A stretch of 50,153 bases of DNA from an uncultured Candidatus Saccharibacteria bacterium (GCA_946482575.1 CAMLRZ010000006.1:1-50153); one strand, 5' to 3'; shown: positions 1 to 8,634, numbered from the stretch's first letter. Translations and numbers: made by a program. Notes: generated by a model not told the origin, from the sequence alone.

Positions 1-25
1 AAGGCCAAAAATAAAATTAGAATAG

Positions 26-1063
26 TTAGCTGCGTTTAATGCGGGAAATGGTCAACAAATACTGCATGTCAGGGGTATGGCTTGCCTGCAAAACGCTAAA
101 TCCAGTGCGGTTTAAAAGATCAAGCATGTCTTGCTTTGTTTGATGCCATATTCGTACCAGTTGAATGGCTTCGCCTTCTTTAAAGTGAATCGAACGTTCC
201 TTGCCTCGTAGTTGAAGAGTAATCGTTATATCGTGTTTTAGCCGAGCCAGAATATATCGCTGGAATAAGTCTGCATTAAATCCGTACTCTATTTCGTACA
301 TTTCAGGTCGGATACCTAAAAGATGGAGGTTCGCCGTATCTAAGGTTGCAATTTGTTCTGGGGTTAATGGTGCGTTCTTTCCGCTGACTTCGGGGTGAAA
401 ATCAAAAAACTTTCGACTCGTGCCACTGTCGAGTTTGGACGAGGTGACCATGAAGTCATCTTTACCCAGACTCTCATAGATCGTTTGAAAGCTTGAGTCA
501 ATGAAAGCAAAGTTATGATGAGTGCCGCCCAAAAAGAGAAGTAGGTTAACTGTGTTGGAGGGCTGGTTGTCGAAAGTATATGCTTCCAGTATTTCATTAA
601 AACGATCTGTATTCAGGTCGACCTCATGTGCTTGAAAATGTATCTCGCCGTGAAACCATGCCTTGATGTTTCGTTCGGCTATCTTGAGGATCTCTGGGCT
701 ATAATCAAGCCCAATATAGGTCACCTCTTTTCCTATGTCTAAAAGGTGCCCCAAGAAGTCTTTTGCGGGCATCACATTTCCAATAGTGACATCAATTACA
801 TTAACGTTGTCGTATTCTGAAACAAGATTATCAATATAACTGTAGTTTTTTGCAAGAAGCCTGGAGGAGGAGTTTATTGTGTTAATTGAGGATTCTGCCA
901 TTAATCGCTGGGCGTATGTATCCCACACGTGAGCGCCATTTCCGAGGTATTCAAATTGAAGTGGGATTTCATGGCGAGCATCAAGGCAGTTAGCTAAATA
1001 GCTTAGCTGTTTTGTGCTAAGTGTGTCATAGAGTTCCGACTTGGGCGACACGGTCTTGTGCAT
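26..1063 (-). CDS. EgtD-like SAM-dependent methyltransferase (short paralogue)
   Basis: This 345-aa protein resembles the histidine-specific methyltransferase family (Methyltransf_33, EgtD-like), whose characterised members trimethylate an amino-acid amine with SAM. Visible are a SAM-binding segment around residues 90-120 (VIDVTIGN, then YIGLDYSPE), the family-type FLGGTHHNF loop near residue 178, and KLDS near 212. It is a tandem paralogue of the gene just upstream; both end in LTISRIKRS. It lacks the roughly 75-aa N-terminal helix-turn-helix part of that neighbour and starts where the shared region begins (HKTVSP versus VKTVTP). The gap to the neighbour is 14 bp, so the two are probably co-transcribed. 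The substrate is unknown; histidine is only the family precedent. Confidence 0.7.
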   Translation of the reverse strand: MHKTVSPKSELYDTLSTKQLSYLANCLDARHEIPLQFEYLGNGAHVWDTYAQRLMAESSINTINSSSRLLAKNYSYIDNLVSEYDNVNVIDVTIGNVMPAKDFLGHLLDIGKEVTYIGLDYSPEILKIAERNIKAWFHGEIHFQAHEVDLNTDRFNEILEAYTFDNQPSNTVNLLLFLGGTHHNFAFIDSSFQTIYESLGKDDFMVTSSKLDSGTSRKFFDFHPEVSGKNAPLTPEQIATLDTANLHLLGIRPEMYEIEYGFNADLFQRYILARLKHDITITLQLRGKERSIHFKEGEAIQLVRIWHQTKQDMLDLLNRTGFSVLQASHTPDMQYLLTISRIKRS

Positions 1064-1077
1064 CTTGAGGCCCCAGG

Positions 1078-2301
1078 CTAACTGCGCTTAATGCGCGAAA
1101 TAGTCAGGATGTATTCTTGATCAGGTGTTTGACTTGAGTGAATGGTTTTAAGTCCACACTCTTCAAAATCATTTGTAAGGTCTTGGCTTGATGAGTTGCC
1201 TGCACGAAGAAGTAGAATGGTCTCGCCCTTGCTAAATTCAAGCTGCTTCTCGCCCTCCTCAAACTCAAACTGTATGTTCAATGCCACATTCAATCGGACG
1301 CGGATATACCTATGCCCATGTTCTTCGTCAAATCCTCGTTCTACCTCGTAAAATGAATCGTGAATATTAAGTAGGTCGAAGATTAGGCGATGATTTGTGG
1401 AAAGGACGTTCGCTCCTGACTCAGGATTAAAGTCAAAATACTTGCGGCTATTTGTGCTATCTAGTTTATCGCTGTATATGAGGAAATCATTTATTCCCAT
1501 ACTGTCATGAATTGCCCTGAAAGAGTTCTTGGGTTCGCGAAAGTTATATGGTGTTCCACCGAGAAAGAGGATGAGATTGGCAGTTTTTCTCGAAGTATCT
1601 CGTAAATACTCGGGAGCGATAAGATTAGAGAATCTATCGTAGCTAATGTCATGACTGTAACCTTCAAAAGCAACTTTGCCACCAAACCAAGAATGTATGT
1701 TGCGTTTAGCGATTGCTAAGATCTCATTACTGATATCAATAGCAACATAGCGACCTAATTTACCTTGATTTAGCAGGTGACTTACCAGATTCTTGACCGG
1801 AAGTGCATTGCCAACGCCAATATCGAATATGTTCACGCGGTCAAAATCTTTAAGTAGTTCGTCTAAGTATGACTTATTAGTACTTAAGAGGCTAATAGTA
1901 CTTTTAAGTACATTTGAAGTATCTTCTTTCAGAAGGCGCTTAGCATATTGGTCCCAGCTATCGGCGCCACCATCGAAATAGTTATATTGGCGAGGAATCT
2001 CGTGATATATTTCTAGATTTCGGATAATGTCGTATATCTGGGCGTCATTAAACAACTGGTAGAACTCGGGTTTGGGAGTTACCGTTTTAACGGCGCGATG
2101 TGGGCGGTACTTTTTACCGCGTTCAACAAGTTGTTCAATGGTGGAAAGGTTCCTAGATGTATTGGAAACATAGGTCTTGTTTCCTTGGCTATGCAAGTCT
2201 AGGTCGAGCTTACCCTGTTTAGCAGCTTCGATCCAGTTTCGGACGGTTCTAACAGACACATGATATGTGTATGCTAGTTCGGAATTCTTGAAATACAACA
2301 T
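1078..2301 (-). CDS. HTH-fused EgtD-like SAM-dependent methyltransferase
   Basis: This 407-aa protein has two parts. Residues about 1-45 look like a MerR or excisionase-type helix-turn-helix (FKNSELAYTYHVSVRTVRNW). Residues about 75-407 are an EgtD-like methyltransferase homologous to the next gene, with IFDIGVGN and YVAIDISNE as SAM-binding motifs and FLGGTPYNF as the family loop. The fusion suggests a DNA-bound or self-regulating methyltransferase, but this is inference. The start ATG has a weakly placed AAAGGA about 14 nt upstream. The region in front holds short inverted repeats that could be operators. Function and substrate are not known. Confidence 0.7.
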   Translation of the reverse strand: MLYFKNSELAYTYHVSVRTVRNWIEAAKQGKLDLDLHSQGNKTYVSNTSRNLSTIEQLVERGKKYRPHRAVKTVTPKPEFYQLFNDAQIYDIIRNLEIYHEIPRQYNYFDGGADSWDQYAKRLLKEDTSNVLKSTISLLSTNKSYLDELLKDFDRVNIFDIGVGNALPVKNLVSHLLNQGKLGRYVAIDISNEILAIAKRNIHSWFGGKVAFEGYSHDISYDRFSNLIAPEYLRDTSRKTANLILFLGGTPYNFREPKNSFRAIHDSMGINDFLIYSDKLDSTNSRKYFDFNPESGANVLSTNHRLIFDLLNIHDSFYEVERGFDEEHGHRYIRVRLNVALNIQFEFEEGEKQLEFSKGETILLLRAGNSSSQDLTNDFEECGLKTIHSSQTPDQEYILTISRIKRS

Positions 2302-2333
2302 GGTTTTTAGCGCGTCCTTTAATTAAAAAGTTG

Positions 2334-2363
2334 TTGACATGTTTCCGCATAAAGCGATAACAT
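2334..2363 (+). promoter_or_regulatory. candidate rightward promoter TTGACA-N18-TAACAT
   Basis: A perfect -35 hexamer (TTGACA, 2334-2339) and a good -10 (TAACAT, 2358-2363) are 18 bp apart. They face away from the methyltransferase pair and into about 360 bp without a gene. An inverted repeat GTTAC-N5-GTAAC lies at 2403-2417. It could drive a long leader for the gene at 2727 or a small RNA. Confidence 0.35.
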
Positions 2364-2726
2364 ATACGTAAGCAGCTGCCTGCGAACGTAAATATCGTTA
2401 TAGTTACATACCGTAACATGTCTTTACTGTTCGTTCAAGCAATTTTCTACTTAAATGATGTGTTTAATGGTCCGTATAAAGGGAAACATTAAGCCAAATT
2501 GGGAAAGATAACCCACGACCTCATTATATGCTTTTGCAAGCGGATGTCTACCCTAAAAGTAGGAAACTCGTAACCGCCAAACTCAGCTAAATCCATTCTG
2601 CACCAACAGGTACGGGATCAAGATGCGGGACAGTGCTCGGGCTTGGCATACCTCACCAATTAACGGCGCGTATTAGTGTGGCCGAAGTGTCGCCATGTAC
2701 CAGCCAGAAAAGGATGCCCCCAGGCT
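2364..2726. other. gene-free stretch with hairpins
   Basis: No convincing gene is seen here. The stretch holds the GTTAC-N5-GTAAC repeat (2403-2417) and a nested hairpin in about 2551-2579 with outer arms GCGG/CCGC and inner arms CTAC/GTAG. It does not match the signatures of tmRNA, RNase P RNA or SRP RNA that I can recall. A 35-codon frame on the minus strand (2489-2596) is too weak to call. Confidence 0.3.
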
Positions 2727-3032
2727 ATGAGTGCAGATAATTTTGACAAAAAATACGGTGGCCAGCAGCCCATCGAAAGTAAGACCGTTGAGCTCGCGCC
2801 CCACAAAGGCCGCGCCGTGGGAATGGGCGTATATAACGCCAAAGACCCCGAGCCGGACTTTGAAATCACGTTCTCCACAGACTACGACGAAGAAATTGGC
2901 GTGGCCCATGATCGGCTAGACGCCGGTTCGCAACGCTACCTACTCTTATATCAATTCCACAATTTCGGCAGCAAGCCGTGCACGGTCACTCTGACGCGCA
3001 AGCGGCACGCTCCACGCAAGAGCGGAGTATAA
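2727..3032 (+). CDS. small beta-rich protein, paralogue of the 19489-19791 protein
   Basis: An unrecognised 101-aa protein. I chose the ATG at 2727 (MSADNFDKK) over an in-frame ATG at 2676, because the extra 17 residues look like non-coding translation. The sequence alternates polar and hydrophobic residues, suggesting a beta fold, with no signal peptide. It shares a spaced pattern with the 100-aa protein at 19489-19791: G-x-Y, then PEP, then Y-x-L-x-Y-x-x-x-N and a late C-x-V. The next gene starts 1 bp after its stop, so it probably heads a short operon. Confidence 0.6.
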   Translation: MSADNFDKKYGGQQPIESKTVELAPHKGRAVGMGVYNAKDPEPDFEITFSTDYDEEIGVAHDRLDAGSQRYLLLYQFHNFGSKPCTVTLTRKRHAPRKSGV

Positions 3033-3033
3033 C

Positions 3034-3291
3034 ATGGCGATTATTCAGTGGCCCAAAGATTTGCCCGCGCCCAAAATGATTACCTGTGTATTGTGCGGCC
3101 AGCTCAAATCACCCCTGGCGGTAAGCGCTGGTCTGCAAGATGCCACCGGCAAGCAGGCGTTTGCCTGCGAGGAACACAAGCGAGAGCGTCGTTACATTGT
3201 AGGCTGGGCTGATTACGAGGTTACCCAGCAACAGTCGCGGATCAAGCACGCCGTTATGAACGAGAATGCTCATGGACGATCTGTATATTGA
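3034..3291 (+). CDS. small protein with CxxC and CxxH motifs
   Basis: An 85-aa protein of unknown function. CVLC near residues 18-21 and CEEH near residues 48-51 could form a four-ligand zinc site, so a zinc-ribbon-like fold is possible. The C-terminal half is basic and polar. It begins 1 bp after the preceding stop and overlaps the next gene, which indicates translational coupling in a three-gene unit. Confidence 0.55.
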   Translation: MAIIQWPKDLPAPKMITCVLCGQLKSPLAVSAGLQDATGKQAFACEEHKRERRYIVGWADYEVTQQQSRIKHAVMNENAHGRSVY

Positions 3292-3703
3292 GCTGCGTAC
3301 GCTGCATCGCGGCAGCATCTCGCGCGATATTGCCGAACATTTATTTACTCGTCAGTTTTTAGGAAGGGCGGTTATTATATCGGACCGGCCGCTGGCCTTG
3401 GCGTCGTCACTGGGAAAACAGTGGTGGCAGTTGTGCCTGAATGTTCGGCGGGCCCGATCTAGTACTTTGCAGCGTGACCGCATACGCGAAATTGATCGCG
3501 AAATCGCCCACATGGAGCAGCTAAAAATTGTGGCGCAACCACCTGGCAAGCCTGAGGAGGCGAGTGTTTTAGTGGTCGAGCCGCGCCAGGTGCAGATTCC
3601 GGCGGACTGCCAAACGCTGTATATTGCATGTAAATTGCCCGACGATTTGCTGCAAAAACTACTACAGTCTATGCCCTCCCACGCGGTAGTGGTCAGATAT
3701 TAG
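3266..3703 (+). CDS. hypothetical protein, third gene of a small operon
   Basis: A 145-aa protein I do not recognise. It overlaps the previous gene by 26 nt; an alternative ATG at 3272 (MDDLYIEL) would reduce this to 20 nt. The middle (about residues 58-90) is charged and probably helical, and the C-terminal part is more hydrophobic. No signal peptide or catalytic motif is evident. Only its position in the operon supports expression. Confidence 0.5.
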   Translation: MLMDDLYIELRTLHRGSISRDIAEHLFTRQFLGRAVIISDRPLALASSLGKQWWQLCLNVRRARSSTLQRDRIREIDREIAHMEQLKIVAQPPGKPEEASVLVVEPRQVQIPADCQTLYIACKLPDDLLQKLLQSMPSHAVVVRY

Positions 3704-3732
3704 CTGTCTTTAAGCCTGGCTGCAGGCAATGG

Positions 3733-3738
3733 TACAAT
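3733..3738 (+). promoter_or_regulatory. -10 box TACAAT before the 73-aa membrane protein
   Basis: TACAAT lies 30 bp before the start of the next gene, which has a strong AAGGGGG ribosome binding site. No good -35 is present. Confidence 0.4.
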
Positions 3739-3768
3739 GAAATCAGCAACAAGCCTAAGGGGGAATTT

Positions 3769-3990
3769 ATGGATTTGCAGAACACCTTTTACATAATCGG
3801 CATCATCTACATGTCACTGATGACCATTATTATCATTGCGCTGGTAATCGCAGTATTTGCCATCAAGGCCAAAATTAACGAGATCCACCGTCAGATCGAG
3901 GACCGTCTGCACTCTGTTATCCAAATGGTAAAAATGGGTGAAGCAGTGGTAGATAAAGCTCGGGATTTTGCTGACCGCCACAAAAAATAA
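3769..3990 (+). CDS. small single-pass membrane protein
   Basis: A 73-aa protein with one long hydrophobic segment (about residues 7-33) followed by an amphipathic, charged helix (KAKINEIHRQIEDRL). The layout resembles small membrane-anchored coiled-coil proteins; no family is recognised. The ribosome binding site AAGGGGG is well placed. Its TAA overlaps the ATG of the YihY-family gene by 1 nt (TAATG), so the two are translationally coupled and may work together at the membrane. Confidence 0.65.
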   Translation: MDLQNTFYIIGIIYMSLMTIIIIALVIAVFAIKAKINEIHRQIEDRLHSVIQMVKMGEAVVDKARDFADRHKK

Positions 3991-4952
3991 TGAACGTACT
4001 TGAGCGTACCATCCACGCTGTTGATGTTTTTCAGCAACGCCATCCGGTGTTGGGTTTGCCTTTTGCTGTGCTCAAAAAATACGGCGACGATAGCGGCGGA
4101 TACCAAGCGGCGCTGATCACATATTACGGTTTTTTGGCGGTGTTTCCGCTCCTTTTGGTGCTACTAACCCTACTGCAAATCTTCTTTCATAATGATGCCG
4201 AAGTAAATCGCCAAGTTGCTTCAGGGGTGAGTCACTTTTTCCCGGGCATTGGGGGATTGCTTGAGCAGAACGTACACAGTATGCGACGTTCCGGAATCGG
4301 GTTGGCTATTGGTCTATTGCTGACCCTGTACGGTGCCCGTGGGGTGGCGGATGTTATGCGCCACACGGTTAATAATATCTGGCAAGTGCCGCGTATGCGA
4401 CGCGCCGGCTTTCCGCAAGGTCTTTACCGAAGCCTATTAATTATGGCTGCTGGCGCTGCTGGTTTTGCCGCAACCGTAGCGGTCTCTAGCTTTAGCGCCT
4501 TATTGGGTCACGCAACGTGGGTAAAAATTGTAGCAAACCTGGCTGGTTTTGCCGTGCTCTTTGCGATTTTACTGTTTATATTCGTGACAGCAACGTCTCG
4601 TCGGGTACCCCGCAAAGATATGCTGGTAGGAACTGGCTTGGCGGCGGCTACGATTCAGCTGTTGCTCACCTTTGGTAGTGTATTGTTAGCGCATCAGCTC
4701 AAGAGTTTTGACTCATTATATGGCACATTTGCCATGGTGCTTGGAATGCTCTTTTGGATTTATTTGCTGGCGCAAGTGGTTGTCTATGCCCTAGAAATTG
4801 ACAGTGTGCGTCACCTAAAGCTGTGGCCACGAGCCATTCAGGACGATAAGCCAACGCCGGCTGATCTGCAAGCGCATGAGCTATACTCCCATGTGAGTCG
4901 ATTTATTCCCAAAGAAGAAAAAGCCACCAAAGACCACCGGTTTAAGCACTAA
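3990..4952 (+). CDS. YihY/BrkB-family inner membrane protein
   Basis: A 320-aa polytopic protein of the YihY/UPF0761 family, once misnamed RNase BN. Family features are the N-terminal AALITYYGFLAVFPLLL segment, the central LYGARGVADVMRHTVNNIW stretch and the late FAMVLGMLFWIYLLAQVVVY helix. About six membrane segments can be counted. The function of the family is poorly defined. It is coupled to the preceding small membrane protein. It converges on the next gene, sharing the stop tetranucleotide CTAA. Confidence 0.85.
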   Translation: MNVLERTIHAVDVFQQRHPVLGLPFAVLKKYGDDSGGYQAALITYYGFLAVFPLLLVLLTLLQIFFHNDAEVNRQVASGVSHFFPGIGGLLEQNVHSMRRSGIGLAIGLLLTLYGARGVADVMRHTVNNIWQVPRMRRAGFPQGLYRSLLIMAAGAAGFAATVAVSSFSALLGHATWVKIVANLAGFAVLFAILLFIFVTATSRRVPRKDMLVGTGLAAATIQLLLTFGSVLLAHQLKSFDSLYGTFAMVLGMLFWIYLLAQVVVYALEIDSVRHLKLWPRAIQDDKPTPADLQAHELYSHVSRFIPKEEKATKDHRFKH

Positions 4953-6520
4953 TAAAGTTCTTGGTGTTTTTCGTTGAGGAAGCGGTTCCACTGACGGAAC
5001 AGTCGCAGCACAGTTTTAAGAGGCAACTCGATAGTCATATCTAACACAAAGGCCACAATGTTCATGCGGGCGTAGTTTCGTGATAGCCACTGACCCACCA
5101 AAATGTAGGGCAGGTAAAAGAAGTCACGAATAATGCTGAGCATGTTTTGTTCTTTGCTAACAATTTCGAGCTCGCGAATCATGCTGCTCAGGCGGAAGCC
5201 CAGGAAGCTGGCTGTAGACAAGAAGACAAAGAAGATAACACTTTGCACGGCATTAAAGTGCAACAGCATCAGCAGATACATAGTAATGGCAAACGGTACG
5301 AAGAAACAAATGGTGTACAGCAACTTGGCACCAGCCGACGCCGCTTTGGCATTTACGTGCAATACGGGCGCGGGAGTGGTAGGGGATGGATATAATACGC
5401 CCGCCATGTATTCGCGAACAGCGTGCGCATTCTTAAGGTCAGGTTGACGCAGGCCCAACTTAAGACCAGCCATGTACAGCGGTGGTACGAGCAGGTTGAC
5501 CATTAGCGGCAGGTAGGCAATCGAGCCTATAAAAATCAAATCGTACGGCACTTCTATGCCAGCGCCAATCAGCATTTTGGTAATGAAAATAAAGGCGATA
5601 CTGCGCATAATACCCTTATTTACCCGGCGACCAACGCCACGGTAATCTTGGCTGATCACGCGGTCATACGCTGCCAGGAATTGCTGCTGATTGCCCAAAA
5701 GCTGTGCAGTGTTGGGGTTGGACTCTACCAAGCTTTTGAGCATACGGATAGGTGCGCCGTAACGGCTTACGCTCCGCTCGATTTTCTGAGTGTGCGCACT
5801 AATAAACAACGAATCGACTTGGTGGTTGAACCTTACAAAAGCTGCCGTGTTAGTCTCGGCTTTTTGCTGGTACATGTTCATGAGGTCATAGCGCACCATG
5901 GCGATGTCGGACTTCAAGAGCGTTTTGTGAGCGGCAATGTACAGGCAAATTTCGTACTGATCAATGGCGCCCAGGCTTTCACGGGGCAATGCCTGCAGAT
6001 AGTGATAATAGGCAAAACTTGCCAGAGCATTCAGGTGGTAGTGGGGATTAAGCAGCTCCTCGGACTGAACGGCAATAATATCCAGCACCCAGTCGGCGGC
6101 TCGCTCGCGCGAGACATTGGCATCGCGCAATAAGCGATAGGTTTGTAGGGCATAGTGGGCAAAATTGGTAAGTTGTGTTGCAACGTGCACGCCAAACGCG
6201 TCATTTGCCACGTAACCAGCTTGGGTGAGCTCAATAATGAGCTCCTCACCAATATTGTCCATTTTGCGGTGCGTAGAAAGCGGCAGACTACGTTTGTAAA
6301 AACGACGAATAGCTCGCTGGAGCAGCAAATGTTCTTCGGAGTATTCGGCAGCGTTGCGAAGTTGCTCGTAGGCGCTGGAAATGGTTTTGCCCATGCCCGG
6401 CACGTGTACGCGCTGGCCTTCGGCGTTGTACTGCGCGGCGGCAGCGTTGCGTTGTTGAGCGGCCTCTAATTGTTGTGTAAGCACATCTAACAGAGTAGGG
6501 CCCGATTGTTGTGGCGTCAT
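4949..6520 (-). CDS. large hypothetical membrane protein
   Basis: A 523-aa protein without a recognised family. Residues about 1-300 are soluble, helical and rich in Ala, Gln and Tyr. Residues about 300-445 hold about four membrane segments in two hairpin-like pairs. The last 60 residues are amphipathic, aromatic and basic. The start is supported by a -10 TATAAT (6530-6535) ending 9 nt before the ATG. The size and layout suggest a conserved envelope protein of this lineage, but I infer no activity. It converges on the YihY-like gene through a shared CTAA. Confidence 0.65.
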   Translation of the reverse strand: MTPQQSGPTLLDVLTQQLEAAQQRNAAAAQYNAEGQRVHVPGMGKTISSAYEQLRNAAEYSEEHLLLQRAIRRFYKRSLPLSTHRKMDNIGEELIIELTQAGYVANDAFGVHVATQLTNFAHYALQTYRLLRDANVSRERAADWVLDIIAVQSEELLNPHYHLNALASFAYYHYLQALPRESLGAIDQYEICLYIAAHKTLLKSDIAMVRYDLMNMYQQKAETNTAAFVRFNHQVDSLFISAHTQKIERSVSRYGAPIRMLKSLVESNPNTAQLLGNQQQFLAAYDRVISQDYRGVGRRVNKGIMRSIAFIFITKMLIGAGIEVPYDLIFIGSIAYLPLMVNLLVPPLYMAGLKLGLRQPDLKNAHAVREYMAGVLYPSPTTPAPVLHVNAKAASAGAKLLYTICFFVPFAITMYLLMLLHFNAVQSVIFFVFLSTASFLGFRLSSMIRELEIVSKEQNMLSIIRDFFYLPYILVGQWLSRNYARMNIVAFVLDMTIELPLKTVLRLFRQWNRFLNEKHQELY

Positions 6521-6541
6521 ATTACGTCTATTATATCAAGT

Positions 6542-7045
6542 TTACTGTCCGAAGTTGAGCGCTTCGCCCTTAAGCAACGCAAACGCTTTGCGGAGAGCCT
6601 TGATCTCTGGGTCATCGGCGCCTTTGATGTCGTTGTAAATAGTTTCCAATTCGTCTTCGGCAATCCACTTAGAACCGGCATGATCCTCGGGATGTAAAAC
6701 GATCTTATCGGCGTCATCAAGCAATGTCGCAAAGTAAATTATTTCTACCGTTTGTGATCCTTTTACGGGATTGTGATAGTCAAAAACGTAAAACGGATCA
6801 CCTAAATGCACGTCTACTTCAAACTCTTCACGAATTTCACGACGCAGGCCGTCGGCAATGGTTTCACCAAAGTCGATGTGCCCGCCAGGGATCTCGTATA
6901 CGCCTGGCAAGAATTTTTTGGTATGGGCGCGCTGGGCTACAAAAATGCGCGGAACACCATTAATAGTTTGATGAATAAGGGCGCAGGCGCTAAAAACCTG
7001 CTGCCCCTGAGCTGGGGTTTCGCTGTCGTGCATCACTTTTGTCAT
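6542..7045 (-). CDS. Nudix hydrolase
   Basis: A 167-aa Nudix protein, expected to hydrolyse a nucleoside diphosphate linked to another moiety. The Nudix box runs from GGHIDFGE to REIREEFEV (about residues 52-75); the usual Gly near its end is Glu, a small deviation. I chose the ATG at 7045 (MTKVMHD) because a TATGAT -10 box ends exactly 6 nt before it, predicting a leaderless mRNA. A longer frame to 7195 would run through that promoter. The substrate cannot be told from sequence. Confidence 0.8.
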   Translation of the reverse strand: MTKVMHDSETPAQGQQVFSACALIHQTINGVPRIFVAQRAHTKKFLPGVYEIPGGHIDFGETIADGLRREIREEFEVDVHLGDPFYVFDYHNPVKGSQTVEIIYFATLLDDADKIVLHPEDHAGSKWIAEDELETIYNDIKGADDPEIKALRKAFALLKGEALNFGQ

Positions 7046-7051
7046 TCCACT

Positions 7052-7057
7052 ATCATA
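7052..7057 (-). promoter_or_regulatory. -10 box TATGAT, leaderless Nudix gene
   Basis: TATGAT ends 6 nt before the ATG at 7045 and no Shine-Dalgarno is present. Confidence 0.5.
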
Positions 7058-7122
7058 CGAACAGATTGCGTCTGTCGCAAGTTGCAAAGAGGCGTACAAT
7101 AAGAAAGTAAAGGAGTCAAAGC

Positions 7123-7950
7123 ATGAAGAAGCTAAAAAATGGTTTGTTTTCAGTTGTTGCAAGTCTCTTATTGCTGGCCGGAATATTGCCAGCAACCGTT
7201 AACGCCCAAAGTGGTATGCGCTATGTGGCAATGGGCGACTCGGTGGCTGCCGGAATTGGCCTGACATCGTTATCCTCGCCGACTACCAAAGACCTTGCTT
7301 GTGGGCGTTCTGCGCAGGCATATTCCAAGTACGTGGCCGCTGGCTGGGGCGCGTCTGTTAAGAATGTGGCATGCAGTGGGGCCTCGGCAGATAATTTGTA
7401 CAATACCCAGACCAGAAGTGGCGTAACCTTAGCACCCCAGATTGACGCGGCGTTTGCCTCGGGCAAGCCAGATGTAATCACCATTACCGTGGGAGCAAAC
7501 GATATTGGATGGCAAAACTTTATCAAAAAGTGCTACGCCTATTCATGCGGTAGCTCCACAGATAATGCGACCGCCAAAACACTTCGCGGCGTACTGCGAG
7601 CCCAGCTATTTAAGGCGTTGTGGTACGTTAACCAAAAGAGCAACGGAAATCCACCCAAGGTGTTACTAACCGGGTACTACGCACCATTTTCGAGCAAGCA
7701 GTGTAGCGACACTGCCGGTCTGACCGCAGCCGAAAAGACGTGGGTTAATAGTCAGACAGCCCAACTCAACCAGGCTATTTACAGTGTGACGCAGTGGTTT
7801 GGTACAGCCCAGTATGTTCCAGTGAGCTTTGCGGGTCACACATTGTGCAGTAGCAGTCCTTGGATTCAAGGCTTGAAAGCCGCCGCTCCGTTCCACCCAA
7901 CTGCCACAGGCCAAAAGGCAATTGCCAACGCAATCCTTAAGGCATACTAA
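7123..7950 (+). CDS. secreted SGNH/GDSL-family hydrolase
   Basis: A 275-aa exported hydrolase. Residues 1 to about 28 are a signal peptide (basic MKKLKNG, a hydrophobic core, then ATVNAQ). The SGNH motifs follow: MGDSVAAG with the nucleophile Ser near residue 40, VGANDIGW as the GxND block, and FHPTATGQ near residue 258 as the His block. The Asp usually three residues before that His is not visible. Cysteines are plentiful for this genome, so disulfides are possible. Likely an esterase acting outside the cell on lipid or acylated glycans. AAAGGAG precedes the start, with TACAAT further upstream. It shares a CTAA stop with the convergent L,D-transpeptidase. Confidence 0.85.
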   Translation: MKKLKNGLFSVVASLLLLAGILPATVNAQSGMRYVAMGDSVAAGIGLTSLSSPTTKDLACGRSAQAYSKYVAAGWGASVKNVACSGASADNLYNTQTRSGVTLAPQIDAAFASGKPDVITITVGANDIGWQNFIKKCYAYSCGSSTDNATAKTLRGVLRAQLFKALWYVNQKSNGNPPKVLLTGYYAPFSSKQCSDTAGLTAAEKTWVNSQTAQLNQAIYSVTQWFGTAQYVPVSFAGHTLCSSSPWIQGLKAAAPFHPTATGQKAIANAILKAY

Positions 7951-8564
7951 GTGACAATATTTACAGCCGTACCGTTTTCAGCCCAGCTGTAGAGCCATTT
8001 GGCAGTAGCGAGCGGTAACTCCACACAACCATGCGACCCCTGCGAGGAGTAGGGGTCAATGTTCCCAAATGCGCTATTATCGCGCCAGGTGGCGTCATGA
8101 AAACCATAGGTGCCGTACTGATTGTGCAGGAACGGCATCCAGTAATAGACGTAATCGTTCCAGCTACCCGTGCTGTCGGAGCCAGCCAAATACAGATTAG
8201 TTTGCTTACCATATATTTGGTAGGTGCCAGCGGGGGTAAGATCGGCTGCTAGCTTTTGCTGGCCGGTTACCACGGGCGAATCATACTGTTGCGAACTGTC
8301 CGCACACGCCCACAGGTGTCTGTCGGAAATACTGACGATAATCAGTTTATGGGCAGTGTTCCCGCTGCAGGGCGTGGACGGTTTTTGCGTGACAGCAGCG
8401 ATTGCTGCCGGCTTTGTTGTGGCTGCGGATACTGTATGATGCTGCGCCCGGACATGCCAGGCATAGGTGGTGACTGCGCTCAACAGTGACAAGGCTACTA
8501 AACCATGCCTAAGACGATGTTTTTGGGGCTTTTTTGGCTGAGTATGTCGATAGTGACTGTACAT
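7947..8564 (-). CDS. L,D-transpeptidase (YkuD domain), membrane-anchored
   Basis: A 205-aa protein with a basic N-terminus, one membrane segment (about residues 20-40), a low-complexity linker and a C-terminal YkuD domain. The catalytic motif is SHGCVELP near residue 180, with the upstream GFHDATW His block. The family forms 3-3 peptidoglycan crosslinks or attaches proteins to the wall through a Cys thioester; here it would act outside the membrane. A -10 TATGGT (8571-8576) ends 6 nt before the ATG, so the mRNA is probably leaderless. It is convergent with the SGNH hydrolase gene. Confidence 0.88.
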   Translation of the reverse strand: MYSHYRHTQPKKPQKHRLRHGLVALSLLSAVTTYAWHVRAQHHTVSAATTKPAAIAAVTQKPSTPCSGNTAHKLIIVSISDRHLWACADSSQQYDSPVVTGQQKLAADLTPAGTYQIYGKQTNLYLAGSDSTGSWNDYVYYWMPFLHNQYGTYGFHDATWRDNSAFGNIDPYSSQGSHGCVELPLATAKWLYSWAENGTAVNIVT

Positions 8565-8570
8565 ATCGCT

Positions 8571-8576
8571 ACCATA
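8571..8576 (-). promoter_or_regulatory. -10 box TATGGT, leaderless L,D-transpeptidase gene
   Basis: The hexamer ends 6 nt before the ATG at 8564, with no Shine-Dalgarno between them. Confidence 0.5.
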
Positions 8577-8634
8577 CGCCTCGCTTCACATATTCGCAAA
8601 ACTGTCGCAAATATGTGGCAATTTTGCCGTCTGC

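Noticed and set aside
2489..2596. 35-codon frame on the minus strand in the gene-free stretch
   Set aside because: It is short, lacks a ribosome binding site or a well-placed -10, and overlaps hairpin sequence.
5133..6252. Several open frames antisense to the 523-aa membrane-protein gene
   Set aside because: They lack start signals and family features, and the minus-strand gene is long, with a promoter and a coherent membrane layout.
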